Shown here in pieces: positions 7,696-16,532 of a stretch of 64,000 nt of DNA. Each line of letters starts with the position of its first letter. Position 1 is the first letter of the stretch. Origin of the DNA: Bradyrhizobium sp. MOS003. Its GTDB lineage: Bacteria; Pseudomonadota; Alphaproteobacteria; Rhizobiales; Xanthobacteraceae. A program made the position numbers and the translations under genes. The notes under the pieces are model-generated. The model was not told the origin of the DNA. It saw only the letters and a program-made list of their open reading frames with translations, and made no database searches. The stretch is from NCBI RefSeq assembly GCF_003020125.1, contig NZ_PYFW01000001.1:496001-560000 (forward strand), read 5' to 3'.

Positions 7696-9024
7696 ATGCC
7701 TATTGGTGAGTTTGGCGGCGCGCCGCCCCTGGCGGCCGAAGGCAGTCCGGTCCTGACGACGCCGATGTACTGGATGTACGAGATGGCGCACGCCTCTCTC
7801 AATCCGGCACGCGCGGTCACTGACGCGACGAAGCTGCTGTTTCAAAATCCTCTCAATCCCTGGGCACGCACCGAGGTCGGCAAGTCGGTTGCCGCGGCCT
7901 GCGAATTGTTCGAGCGCACCACGCGCCGTTACGGCAAGCCGGAATGGGGCCTCGACGACACCGAGGTCAACGGCATCCGCGTCCCCGTCGAGGTTCGCTC
8001 GGTCTGGGAAAAGCCGTTCTGCCGGCTGCTCTATTTCGATCGCAAATTCACCCGTCCGCTGCGCAGCCCGCAGCCGCGCGTGCTGATCGTGGCGCCGATG
8101 TCCGGCCATTATGCGACGCTGCTCCGCGGCACGGTCGAGGCGTTCCTGCCCGCGCATGAGGTCTACATCACCGACTGGGCCGACGCCCGCATGGTGCCGC
8201 TCAGCGATGGCCGCTTCGATCTCGACGATTATATCGACTACGTCATCGAGATGCTGCACGTCCTCGGCGGCAACACGCATGTGCTGGCGGTGTGCCAGCC
8301 CTCCGTGCCGGTCGTGGCTGCCGTCTCGGTCATGGAAGCGCGGCGCGATCCGTTCGTGCCGACCTCGATGACGCTGATGGGCGGCCCGATCGACACCCGC
8401 CGCAATCCGACGGCGGTGAACAATCTCGCCCAGGAGCGCGGCATCGACTGGTTCCGCAACCACGTCATCACCAAGGTGCCGTTCCCGCATCCGGGCATGA
8501 TGCGCGACGTCTACCCGGGATTCCTGCAGCTCAACGGCTTCATCAGCATGAATCTCGACCGTCATATGGATGCCCATAAGCAGCTCTTCGCCAATCTGGT
8601 GAAGGGCGACGGCGACCTCGTCGACAAGCATCGCGAGTTCTATGACGAATATCTCGCGGTGATGGACCTCTCCGCCGAATATTACCTGCAGACGGTCGAC
8701 ACCGTGTTCGTGAAACACTCGCTGCCGAAGGGCGAGATGGCCCATCGCGGAACACTCGTCGATCCCTCCAAGGTCACGCGCGTGGCATTGATGACGGTCG
8801 AAGGCGAGAACGACGACATCTCCGGTCTCGGCCAGACCGAAGCGACGCACACATTGTGCAGCTCGATTCCCGATCATCGCCGCGTTCATTACGTGCAGAA
8901 GGGCGTCGGACATTACGGCGTGTTCAACGGCTCGCGCTTTAGGTCGGAAATCGTGCCGCGCATTCACGACTTCATGGTCTCGGCGGCGAACCCGAGCTCA
9001 TTGCAGGCTCGCGCCGCTGAATAG
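7696..9024 (+). CDS. phaZ: Intracellular polyhydroxyalkanoate depolymerase
   Basis: A 442-residue cytoplasmic depolymerase that degrades stored poly-3-hydroxybutyrate to monomers or oligomers, letting the cell draw on carbon reserves. The alpha/beta-hydrolase nucleophile is Cys200 in VLAVCQPSV, as in type I intracellular PhaZ enzymes, which use Cys rather than Ser. Candidate partners are the Asp in VEGENDDISG and the His in GVGHYGVFNGS. No signal peptide is seen, consistent with granule access from inside. Length and the N-terminal MYWMYEMAHA segment fit the family. The start is preceded by AAGAAGGATATAGCG. No PHA synthase or phasin is adjacent. Confidence 0.93.
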   Translation: MPIGEFGGAPPLAAEGSPVLTTPMYWMYEMAHASLNPARAVTDATKLLFQNPLNPWARTEVGKSVAAACELFERTTRRYGKPEWGLDDTEVNGIRVPVEVRSVWEKPFCRLLYFDRKFTRPLRSPQPRVLIVAPMSGHYATLLRGTVEAFLPAHEVYITDWADARMVPLSDGRFDLDDYIDYVIEMLHVLGGNTHVLAVCQPSVPVVAAVSVMEARRDPFVPTSMTLMGGPIDTRRNPTAVNNLAQERGIDWFRNHVITKVPFPHPGMMRDVYPGFLQLNGFISMNLDRHMDAHKQLFANLVKGDGDLVDKHREFYDEYLAVMDLSAEYYLQTVDTVFVKHSLPKGEMAHRGTLVDPSKVTRVALMTVEGENDDISGLGQTEATHTLCSSIPDHRRVHYVQKGVGHYGVFNGSRFRSEIVPRIHDFMVSAANPSSLQARAAE

Positions 9025-9054
9025 CTTCTTTTTCGGCTTTCCCGTCGAAAATTC

Positions 9055-9071
9055 AGGCCCCGCCGGGGCCT
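9055..9071 (+). terminator. GC-rich hairpin downstream of phaZ
   Basis: A perfect 7-base stem AGGCCCC/GGGGCCT with a 3-base loop begins 30 bases after the phaZ stop. No T-run follows, so if it ends transcription it is not a classical intrinsic terminator. Confidence 0.4.
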
Positions 9072-9120
9072 CCGGCCGAGCCTGGTTCCCTCCAGATTCG
9101 CGGTATTTAGGTAGCTTCAT

Positions 9121-9240
9121 AGGAGTGAGTCCAACCTCACCCCTTGGGGGTGCCGCATGCGTCCGGCGGGGGCGAAAAAAGCCGGTTCCGACCCCAGTCT
9201 GTAGGGTCTCCCGGACGCCAGACCCCTGTATATTGGGCAA
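9121..9240. other. Densely self-complementary intergenic region (possible structured RNA)
   Basis: About 120 bases hold several perfect inverted repeats: GTGAG/CTCAC (9125-9129, 9136-9140), ACCCC/GGGGT (9139-9151), a long-range 8-base pair GCGTCCGG/CCGGACGC (9159-9166, 9211-9218), a nested GACCC/GGGTC (9190-9194, 9204-9208), and competing CCGGC/GCCGG and GGGTCT/AGACCC pairings. It has no convincing coding content on either strand. It could be a small RNA, a leader of the following gene or a degenerate repeat. Confidence 0.4.
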
Positions 9241-9324
9241 ATGATTTGTTTTTGCGCCGAGCGCTTTCCCTGGCGACGGTTATGGCAGAATCCGGGCGAA
9301 CTCTTGCTCCCCGGACTGACAGAC

Positions 9325-10080
9325 ATGGCCACTCGCGCTCTCCTCTATCGGCGTCCCCACGAACCGAAGACCGTCCTGATCACGCACGGATCGCAATATT
9401 TTGCCATCCGATTGCGCCGGCATCGCCGCGCGCGCCGTTACACGCTCAGAATTCATCCGAGTGATCGCGAAGCCATCCTCACCATGCCGCCGCGCGGCAC
9501 GCTAGCCGAGGCCAAGGACTTCGCGCAGCGCCACGGTGCGTGGATCGCCGCGCGTCTCGGTCGCTTGCCGAAGGCCGCGCCGTTCCAGCCGGGCACGGTG
9601 ATACCGCTTCGTGGCACGCCGCATCGCATCGTTCATCGCGCCGGCACGCGCGGCACGGTGTGGACCGAGGTGCGCGACAGCGGTGAGCGCATTCTCTGCG
9701 TCGCCGGCGGGCTCGAACATGTCGATCGCCGCGTCAGTGACTTCCTCAAGCGCGAGGCACGCCACGATCTGCAGCGTTCGTCGGAGGCCTATGCCGCCGA
9801 GCTAGGTGTCAGGGTCAAGCGGCTCTCGATCCGCGATCAGTCCAGCCGCTGGGGTTCCTGCACCTCGGCCGGCTCGCTGTCGTTCTCGTGGCGGCTGATC
9901 CTCGCGCCGCCCTTCGTGCTCGACTACCTCGCCGCGCACGAAGTCGCCCATCTCGTCGAGATGAACCATTCGGCGAAGTTCTGGCGCGTTTGCGGCAAGG
10001 TCTGCCCGTCGATGGAGCGCGCCAAGAAGTGGCTCGACACCTACGGCAATGATTTGCACCGCTACGGGGTCGAGGATTAG
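9325..10080 (+). CDS. YgjP/SprT-like zinc metallopeptidase (DUF45)
   Basis: A 251-residue protein of the DUF45/YgjP family with a gluzincin-like zinc site. The active-site motif is LAAHEVAHLVEMNHSAKFW: HExxH followed six residues later by a third His ligand. Upstream lies the family segment SIRDQSSRWGSCTSAGSLSF. The N-terminal third is Arg-rich (IRLRRHRRARRYTLRI). An in-frame start at 9241 would add 28 residues with no domain; 9325 (MATRALL) is preferred, without a strong ribosome site to settle it. Substrates are unknown. The gene stands alone between a structured intergenic region and a convergent PBP gene. Confidence 0.85.
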   Translation: MATRALLYRRPHEPKTVLITHGSQYFAIRLRRHRRARRYTLRIHPSDREAILTMPPRGTLAEAKDFAQRHGAWIAARLGRLPKAAPFQPGTVIPLRGTPHRIVHRAGTRGTVWTEVRDSGERILCVAGGLEHVDRRVSDFLKREARHDLQRSSEAYAAELGVRVKRLSIRDQSSRWGSCTSAGSLSFSWRLILAPPFVLDYLAAHEVAHLVEMNHSAKFWRVCGKVCPSMERAKKWLDTYGNDLHRYGVED

Positions 10081-10107
10081 GGCCTCGCTGCTAACGTCTT
10101 GAAAGGT

Positions 10108-10207
10108 GTCATCGCCCGGCTTGACCGGGCGATCCAGTACGCCGAGACGGCACCGATTGAATCGAGAAGCCACGGCGTACTGGATTCCCGCCTTCGCGGG
10201 GAATGAC
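10108..10207. repeat. Intergenic palindrome (GTCATCGCCCGGCTTGACCG type)
   Basis: About 100 bases with outer arms GTCATCGCCC and GGGGAATGAC, an internal CCCGG/CCGGG hairpin and inner arms CAGTACGCCG and CGGCGTACTG. It lies between two convergent genes. The rest of the gap to 10331 shows no gene. Confidence 0.75.
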
Positions 10208-10331
10208 AGCTGTCTTCTGGCGGGCGCTCTCAGCGCCCGCGCAAGCCGTTGATATTGCTATCGCCGGCTACTGTGCATGGGGTTGTTTTCGCACTTTTTG
10301 GTTCGGGGGGCTCAATGCTTTCAACCCGAGC

Positions 10332-12557
10332 CTAGCGATTTCCGCCAAACAGCCGGTCCATCAACCAGCCATCGAGCCCTGCCGCAGCCTCCGGCCGCGC
10401 ATTGGCGCGCGTCGGCGGCGGGCGATAGCCGCCATTGTTGACGGGCGCCGGCGCCGATGCTGGTCCTGCCGCTGTCGGCGGCGACACCTGCGAGGCCGCC
10501 TGCGCGAGGTTCGACAGGCCCCAGCCACCTGGTGTGCTCGGCAATGCCGCCACCGGCACGCCCTCGTGCGCCGTCTTCATGAAGCGCGACCAGACTTCCA
10601 CCGGCAAGCCGCCGCCGGTCGCCTTCTTGGTCGGAGAATTGTCATCATTGCCGAGCCAGACACCGGTGACGAGGTTGGCGGTGTAACCGATGAACCAGGC
10701 GTCGCGATAATCCTGGCTGGTGCCGGTCTTGCCGGCCGCTGGCCAGCCGGGGATCTCGGCCTTCTTCGCTGTGCCCGATATCAGCGTCTCCCGCATCATC
10801 GCGTTCATCATGCCGACATAGCGGGGATCGACGACCTGGTTACGCTCCTCGGGCTGGCGCATGTAGAGCAGCTTGCCGCCCAGCGTCTTGATCCGTGTGA
10901 CGACATGCGGCGTGACCGCGAGGCCGCCGTTGGCGAAGGGCACATAAGCGCCGACGAGTTCAACGACCGAAACTTCCGACGTGCCGAGCGCGATCGAGGC
11001 GTTGGGCTCGAGCTTCGAGGAGATACCGAGCCGGTGCGCGGTGCGCACCACGTTCTTCGGCCCGACCTCGAGGCCGAGACGGATCGCGACGGTGTTGAGC
11101 GACATCGCCAGCGCCTGCGTCAGCGTCACCGCACCGAAATATTCATGGGTGTAGTTCTCGGGACGCCAGCCCTTGACCTCGATCGGCGCATCCTGGCGCA
11201 TCGTGTCAGGCGTCAGCCCCTGCTCGAGCGCGGTCAGATAGACGAACGGCTTGAACGAGGAACCCGGTTGGCGCTTCGCGGTCACCGCGCGGTTGTACTG
11301 GCTCTCGGAATAGTTCCGTCCGCCGACCATGGCGCGCACCGCGCCATCAGGCGTCATCGCCACCAGCGCGCCCTGGCTGACATTGAACTTCACGCTCTTG
11401 GCCGCGAGCTCGTCGATAATGGCGGCTTCCGCCACGCTCTGCAGCTTCGGATCGATCGTGGTCTCGACCTTGATGCTCTCGTCGATCTGGCCGACCAGAT
11501 CGTCCAGTACCTCGCCGATCCAGTCGGCAACGTAATTGACCGTGCCGGCGCCGACCGGCTTCACATTGTAGGAGGGATGGCCGATCGAGGCCTGCGCCTG
11601 CGCATCGGTGATGAATTTCGCATCCGCCATCGCCGCAAGCACGATTTGCGCGCGGGCTTCGGCGCCTTCGGGGTTGCGGTTCGGCGCGAGGCGCGAGGGC
11701 GATTTGACGAGGCCGGCCAGCATCGCGGCCTCGGCGACCGTGACGTTCTTCGCCGACTTGCCGAAATACCTTTGCGCGGCGGCTTCGACGCCGTAGGCGC
11801 CGGAGCCGAAATAGACGCGGTTGAGATAGAGCTCCAGGATCTCGTCCTTGGAATGCTTGCGCTCGAGCCAGATCGCGAGCTCCACCTCCTGCAGCTTGCG
11901 CTGCATGGTGCGCTCCTGGGTCAGGAACAGGTTCTTGGCGAGCTGCTGCGTCAGCGTCGAGCCGCCCTGCGAGACGCCGCGATGCATGACGTTGGTGACG
12001 AGGGCGCGCAGGATGCCGACGGGATCGATGCCGAAATGCGAATAGAAGCGGCGGTCCTCGATGGCGATGAAGGCCTTGGGCAAATACGGCGGCAAATCCT
12101 TCAGCGCGACATTGGCACCGGCCATCTCGCCGCGTTGCGCCAAAATGCTGCCGTCGATGCCGACGATCTGGATCGTCGGCGGCCGCTTGGGGATTTCCAG
12201 CGACTGGATCGGCGGCAGATGGGCGCCGACATAGATCACGACGCCGACCACCGCGATCGCGCCCCACAGGCCGAGCACTGCGCCCCAATAGACCAGGCGG
12301 CCGAGGCTGGCGCCGATGCGTGACTTGGAGCGGCGCTTGGCACCGCTGCGGCCGGCTTGTGCCTTGCGCTCGCGCGGCGGCTCGTCGCCGGAATCCTCGC
12401 TCTTGCGCTTGGCGGATGATTTCGTTGATTTCTTCGGCTTGTCGTCGCCGCCGGGGATGCGGTCCGCCGCGGTCAGGCGCAGATCGGCGAGCGCCGCGGG
12501 TAAGCCGAACAGCGGCTCCTTCCGCCCACCCTTTTTCTTTCCCCACGCCATACGCAA
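10332..12557 (-). CDS. Class A penicillin-binding protein 1A (transglycosylase/transpeptidase)
   Basis: A bifunctional peptidoglycan synthase of about 740 residues anchored in the inner membrane. It has a basic Lys/Ser-rich cytoplasmic tail (residues 1-85) and one membrane segment (about 88-112). A GT51 glycosyltransferase domain carries AIEDRRFYSHFG with the catalytic Glu and GGSTLTQQLAKNLFL. The transpeptidase domain carries SSFKPF with the nucleophile Ser, an SLN motif near AMSLNTVAIRL and KTGTSQDYRDAWF. A Pro/Ala-rich tail ends the protein. Starts at 12557 and 12551 (MAWGKKKGG) are both possible. The gene is monocistronic and divergent from the DUF1330 gene. Confidence 0.93.
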   Translation of the reverse strand: MRMAWGKKKGGRKEPLFGLPAALADLRLTAADRIPGGDDKPKKSTKSSAKRKSEDSGDEPPRERKAQAGRSGAKRRSKSRIGASLGRLVYWGAVLGLWGAIAVVGVVIYVGAHLPPIQSLEIPKRPPTIQIVGIDGSILAQRGEMAGANVALKDLPPYLPKAFIAIEDRRFYSHFGIDPVGILRALVTNVMHRGVSQGGSTLTQQLAKNLFLTQERTMQRKLQEVELAIWLERKHSKDEILELYLNRVYFGSGAYGVEAAAQRYFGKSAKNVTVAEAAMLAGLVKSPSRLAPNRNPEGAEARAQIVLAAMADAKFITDAQAQASIGHPSYNVKPVGAGTVNYVADWIGEVLDDLVGQIDESIKVETTIDPKLQSVAEAAIIDELAAKSVKFNVSQGALVAMTPDGAVRAMVGGRNYSESQYNRAVTAKRQPGSSFKPFVYLTALEQGLTPDTMRQDAPIEVKGWRPENYTHEYFGAVTLTQALAMSLNTVAIRLGLEVGPKNVVRTAHRLGISSKLEPNASIALGTSEVSVVELVGAYVPFANGGLAVTPHVVTRIKTLGGKLLYMRQPEERNQVVDPRYVGMMNAMMRETLISGTAKKAEIPGWPAAGKTGTSQDYRDAWFIGYTANLVTGVWLGNDDNSPTKKATGGGLPVEVWSRFMKTAHEGVPVAALPSTPGGWGLSNLAQAASQVSPPTAAGPASAPAPVNNGGYRPPPTRANARPEAAAGLDGWLMDRLFGGNR

Positions 12558-12731
12558 ATACGCCCGGTCAGCCTGCCCCGCTGCACGCTAGCGGTCGCTG
12601 TTTAAGGCCCGGTTACCCCGGCGTTAACGCGTGATTAGGAGGTGCGGCATTCGCACCCCGCAGTTCCGCTCCTTTGGCACCGGAGCTAGGATCGCCGGCA
12701 CAAAAAGAGGAAGCACCCAGAGGAAACCCAC

Positions 12732-13156
12732 ATGGGCCATATCGATCCGACCAAGGAGATCTTCGCGCAGTTCCGGGAGAACGACCGTCCCGGCCCGATC
12801 CACATGCTCAACCTGGTGCGGCTGCGGAAAGAGGCGGCCTATCCGGACGGACGCAAGGCGAGCGGCGCGGAAGCCTACGCGGCCTATGGCCGCGAGAGCG
12901 GCCCGGTGTTCGAACGCCTCGGCGGCCGCATCGTCTGGCAGGGCAAATTCGAGCTGATGCTGATCGCCCGCAGGACGAGCGCTGGGATCATTGCTTCATC
13001 GCCGAATATCCAAGCGTCGAAGCCTTCGTCGAGATGATCCGCGATCCCGTCTACCGCGAGGCGGTCAAGCACCGCCAGGCGGGCGTGGAGGATTCGCGGC
13101 TGATCCGGCACGCGGTGCTGCCGGTGGGGAAGAATTTTGGGGAGATACCGACTTGA
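12732..13156 (+). pseudogene. DUF1330 family protein, interrupted by a frameshift
   Basis: The N-terminal half is read in one frame from MGHIDPTKEIF at 12732 to about 12965 (…GKFELMLI). The C-terminal half continues in another frame as PQDERWDHCFIAEYPSVEAF… to the stop at 13156. Joined, they make one DUF1330 (dimeric alpha/beta-barrel) protein of about 141 residues. The break lies in ATCGCCCGCAGGAC near 12963-12975, where one extra G (ATC GGC CCG CAG) would restore the frame. Without it the first frame runs into unrelated sequence and stops at 13037. Either the gene is broken or the assembly has a single-base error. A ribosome-site-like AGAGGAAAC precedes the start. Confidence 0.75.
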
Positions 13157-13183
13157 ATGTCGTGAGGCGAATCTCTCGCCATC

Positions 13184-13266
13184 GTCATGGCCGGGCTTGA
13201 CCCGGCCATCCACGCCTTCCTTTGCAGCCCAAGAAGGTGGATGCCCGGGACAAGCCCGGGCATGAC
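13184..13266. repeat. Intergenic palindrome (GTCATGGCCGGGCTTGACCC type)
   Basis: About 83 bases in two hairpin blocks: GGCCGGGCTTGACCCGGCC, then GCCCGGGACAAGCCCGGGC, closed by GTCATG/CATGAC. It fills the convergent gap before the first binding-protein gene. Confidence 0.75.
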
Positions 13267-13292
13267 GTCGTCGAGGCAGCTGTTTTCGACCA

Positions 13293-14519
13293 CTAACCCG
13301 CCGGACCGGCATCCTCCAGGATCGGGCCGAACAGCTCCCAGCGCTCGCCGTTGAACTTCATCATCTGAAGCTGCTTGTTGACGCGGTAGTCGGTCGGCGA
13401 AGTGTTGACCTTGATGCCGGGGAGCGCCGTGTCGGTGGCGAAGTCCTTCACCGAGGCCGCCTGCTTCATGACGTTCTCGCGGGTCAGATCGTCACCGCAC
13501 TGCTTCAGCACATGCACCAGCAGCTGCGCCGTGCTGTAGCCGTAGGTGTTGAAGTTCGAATCCTTGTCTCCGTCGGGATAGTACTTCGCCATGAAGTCGA
13601 AATACTTCTTCAGGCCGGCATCGTCCTTCCAGGTCGGATCGAGCGGTTCCTTGCCGTAGTTGACGCTGATCAGGCCCTTGGCGGCGTCGAGGCCAGCGGG
13701 CTTCAACACCGCGCCGACCGAGGTGGCGTTGATGTCGACGATCTGGACCGGATGCCAGCCCATTTCGGCAATCTTCTTGATGGCCTGCGCGGCCTGCTTC
13801 GGCGTGCTCGCACTGAAGAACAGGTCGGCGCCGGCATCCTTGATTTTGAGGACCTGCGAGTCGACGGTGGGGTCGGACACCTCGTAGGAGGCTTCAGTCA
13901 CGATCATCTTGGCGGCCTTGTCACCGAGGCCGGCCTTGATGCCGTTCAGATAATCCTTGCCGAGATCGTCGTTCTGATAGAGCACGCCCACCTTGGCGTT
14001 CGGATGTTCCTTCAGAATGTACTGGCCGTAGATGCGGCCCTCGACGAAGTAGTTGGGATTGAAGCCCATGGTCCACGGGAAGTTCTTGGGGTCCGTGAAC
14101 CTCGAGGCGCCGGTCGCCGCGAATAGCTGCGGCACCTTCTTGGCGTTGAGATATTTCTGCACGGCCGCGTTCACGGGCGTGCCGATGATCTGGAAGGTCA
14201 GCAACACCTCGTCGCTCTCGACCAGCTTGCGGATCTGCTCCACGGCTTTCGGCGGCGAATAGGCGTCGTCGTACTGAATCAGATTGATCTTGCGGCCGTT
14301 GACGCCGCCCTGGTCGTTGATCATCTTGAAATAGGCGGCCTGCGTCTTGCCGATCGACGAATAGGCCGACGCCGGCCCCGAGAACGGCATGGTCTGGCCG
14401 ACCTTGATCTCGGTGTCGCTGGCGCCCGGATCATATTTTTTCTGGGCATTGGCCGCAGAGATCGACAGCGCCAGGCTGAGCGCCGTTGCCGCAGCCAGAT
14501 GCAGAATTCCATTCCTCAT
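13293..14519 (-). CDS. Branched-chain amino acid-type ABC transporter substrate-binding protein (paralogue 1)
   Basis: A 408-residue periplasmic binding protein of the LivJ/LivK (Peripla_BP_6) family. The start at 14519 is chosen over upstream Met codons at 14534 and 14582 because AGGAAATTGCG precedes it and the signal peptide RNGILHLAAATALSLALSIS, ending near ANAQ, begins there. The mature protein starts KKYDPGASDTEIKVGQTMPF, with the typical GKTQAAYFKMINDQGG segment. By eye most aligned positions match the neighbouring gene at 14711, which has the same length. No permease or ATPase genes are nearby, so it must share a transporter encoded elsewhere. The ligand is unknown; related proteins bind amino acids, amides or aromatic acids. 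Confidence 0.9.
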   Translation of the reverse strand: MRNGILHLAAATALSLALSISAANAQKKYDPGASDTEIKVGQTMPFSGPASAYSSIGKTQAAYFKMINDQGGVNGRKINLIQYDDAYSPPKAVEQIRKLVESDEVLLTFQIIGTPVNAAVQKYLNAKKVPQLFAATGASRFTDPKNFPWTMGFNPNYFVEGRIYGQYILKEHPNAKVGVLYQNDDLGKDYLNGIKAGLGDKAAKMIVTEASYEVSDPTVDSQVLKIKDAGADLFFSASTPKQAAQAIKKIAEMGWHPVQIVDINATSVGAVLKPAGLDAAKGLISVNYGKEPLDPTWKDDAGLKKYFDFMAKYYPDGDKDSNFNTYGYSTAQLLVHVLKQCGDDLTRENVMKQAASVKDFATDTALPGIKVNTSPTDYRVNKQLQMMKFNGERWELFGPILEDAGPAG

Positions 14520-14644
14520 TCGCAATTTCCTCATTTTGTTATGGCCGATGGTCTGCCGGGCGCACGGTGCGTCCGATGCCATCGCTGAGGGCGAGTGTGG
14601 ATGAGGCGTTGCTGCAACGCAAGGTGGGCGGATGCCCGTCCTTG

Positions 14645-14695
14645 GTAGGGTGGGTTACGCTCGCGGATCGCGCTTTGCGCGACCGCGAGCTAACC
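14645..14695. repeat. Intergenic GTAGGGTGGGTTA-type repeat fragment
   Basis: GTAGGGTGGGTTACGCTCGC is followed by GCGACCGCGAGCTAACC, a partial palindrome between the two paralogous binding-protein genes. It appears to be a shortened relative of the copy near 42556. Confidence 0.55.
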
Positions 14696-14710
14696 ATCTT
14701 GCGAGCGAGA

Positions 14711-15937
14711 CTAACCCGCAGGCCCCGAATCCTCGATGATCGGTCCGAACAGCTCCCAGCGTTCGCCGTTGAACTTCATCATCTGCATCTGCTTGTTGAC
14801 GCGGAAGTCGTTGGGCCCGGTGTTGATCTTGATGCCGGGCAGCGCGAAGCTCGGCGTGAAGTCCTTGATGTTGGCGACCTGCCTCATGATGTTCTCACGC
14901 GTCAGATCGTCACCGCATTGCTTGAGCACCTGCGTCAGCAGCTCGGCCACCGAATAGGCGTAGGTGTTGACGGTGTTGAGCTTGTCGCCTTCCGGGAAAT
15001 ACTTGTCCATGAACGCGAAGAAGGCCTTCACGCCGGGATCGTCCTTCCACTGGGGATCGCTGGGCTCCTTGCCATATTGGGTCGAGATGATGCCCTTGGA
15101 GATATCGAGGCCGGCCGGCTTCAGCGTCGCCGAGATCGGGCTCGCATTGATGTCGAGAATATGGACCGGGGTCCAGCCGAGGTCGGCGAGCTTCTTGATC
15201 GCCTGTGCCGCGAATTTCGGCGTCGAGGCATCGAAGAACACGTCGACGCCCATCGACTTCAGCTTGACCACCTGGGAATCGACGGTCGGGTCCGTGACCT
15301 CGTAGGAGACCTCGCCGACGACCATGCTGGCGGCCTTGTCGCCGAGGCCGCTCTTGAGCCCCGCGAGATAGTCGCGGCCCATGTCGTCGTTCTGGTAGAG
15401 CACGCCGATCTTGGCGTTCGGATGCTCCTTGAGAATGTACTTGGCGTAGATGCGGCCTTCGGACACGTAGTTGGGATTGTAGGCGATGGTCCAGGGATAG
15501 TTCTGGGGATCGTTGAAGCGCGCGGCGCCGGTCGAGGCCAGCAATTGCGGCACCTTCTTGCCATTGAGATATTTTTGCACGGCAGCGTTGGCCGCGGTGC
15601 CGATGATCTGGAAGGTGAAGAGGACCTCGTCGCCCTCGACGAGCTTGCGCACCTGCTCCACCGTCTTCGGTGGCGAATAGGCATCGTCATACTGGATCAG
15701 GTTGATCTTGCGGCCGTTGATGCCGCCCTGATCGTTGATCATCTTGAAGTAGGCGGCCTGGGTCTTGCCGATATTGGCGTAGACGGAGTAGGCGCCGGAG
15801 AACGGCACGGTCTGGCCGATCTTGATCTCGGTGTCGGTCGCCCCGGTGTCGTATTTCTTCTGGGCGAAGGCTTGATTGGCGGAGACCACGACGGCGAGCG
15901 CCACCGTGGCAGCTATAAATGCTCTGCGATTGCTCAT
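14711..15937 (-). CDS. Branched-chain amino acid-type ABC transporter substrate-binding protein (paralogue 2)
   Basis: A 408-residue periplasmic binding protein, identical in length and closely similar to the product of 13293-14519. The start at 15937 (MSNRRAFIA) has a strong ribosome site, CAGGAGGAACAACCCAAC. The signal peptide runs through VALAVVVSANQAFAQ, and the mature N-terminus KKYDTGATDTEIKIGQTVPF mirrors its paralogue. The tandem arrangement on one strand, with about 190 bases and a repeat between them, points to local duplication followed by divergence. As with its neighbour, no membrane components are adjacent, so ligand and transporter cannot be assigned. Confidence 0.9.
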   Translation of the reverse strand: MSNRRAFIAATVALAVVVSANQAFAQKKYDTGATDTEIKIGQTVPFSGAYSVYANIGKTQAAYFKMINDQGGINGRKINLIQYDDAYSPPKTVEQVRKLVEGDEVLFTFQIIGTAANAAVQKYLNGKKVPQLLASTGAARFNDPQNYPWTIAYNPNYVSEGRIYAKYILKEHPNAKIGVLYQNDDMGRDYLAGLKSGLGDKAASMVVGEVSYEVTDPTVDSQVVKLKSMGVDVFFDASTPKFAAQAIKKLADLGWTPVHILDINASPISATLKPAGLDISKGIISTQYGKEPSDPQWKDDPGVKAFFAFMDKYFPEGDKLNTVNTYAYSVAELLTQVLKQCGDDLTRENIMRQVANIKDFTPSFALPGIKINTGPNDFRVNKQMQMMKFNGERWELFGPIIEDSGPAG

Positions 15938-16074
15938 GTTGGGTTGTTCCTCCTGACGGAATTTTTCCGGTCGACGGTCTTTTCCCGTTGATTGCCAACG
16001 GTCGCCATCGCTGCCGAAGATTGTGGAGGAAGGACTTGCGCCGCGCAAGGATCGCGGTGCTGCGCTCTAGCGCC

Positions 16075-16452
16075 TCAGGTCAGGAACAGGACAACCAGCG
16101 CGATCGCCGCCGGCAGGGCCTGCACCATCAGGATGCGGCTGCTGACGGTTGCGGCGCCGTAGGCGCCGGCCACGATCACGCAGAGCAGGAAGAACGCCTT
16201 GATCTGGAATGCGAAGGCCGGGTTGCCGTGGACCAGACCCCAGATCAGGCCGGCGGCGAGGAAGCCGTTATAGAGGCCCTGATTGGCGGCCAGCACCTTC
16301 GTGATCTCGGCCTTCTCGGGCGTATTGCGGAATGTCTTCAAGCCCAGCGGCTTGTCCCAGAGAAACATCTCCAGGATCAGGAAGTAGGCGTGCAGTGCGG
16401 CGACCAGCGCCACCATGATATTGGCAACCAGAATCAAGTTGAGCTCCCCCAA
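16075..16452 (-). CDS. DUF1304 family small membrane protein
   Basis: A 125-residue protein with four predicted membrane segments (about residues 4-27, 60-75, 80-100 and 105-124). It carries the DUF1304 core LHAYFLILEMFLW and the central NQGLYNGFLAAGLIWG. The family has no established biochemical role. It is divergent from ogt, with which it shares a short promoter region, and is not obviously linked to the upstream binding protein. Confidence 0.85.
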   Translation of the reverse strand: MGELNLILVANIMVALVAALHAYFLILEMFLWDKPLGLKTFRNTPEKAEITKVLAANQGLYNGFLAAGLIWGLVHGNPAFAFQIKAFFLLCVIVAGAYGAATVSSRILMVQALPAAIALVVLFLT

Positions 16453-16532
16453 AGCGTCAGCTTTCGGGTGGACGTTAGCACGGCCGGCATGGCAAGTGCG
16501 ATGGGTGTGTGTTTCGATGCAATGGTGCCGCG

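Noticed and set aside
8998..9332. Two minus-strand frames between phaZ and the metallopeptidase gene
   Set aside because: Both translations are low-complexity and cover the inverted-repeat region and parts of flanking genes. The base pairing explains the sequence better than coding does.
13293..15937. Complete branched-chain amino acid transporter operon
   Set aside because: No LivH/M permease or LivG/F ATPase genes flank the two binding proteins; the neighbours are a DUF1330 gene and a DUF1304 gene.
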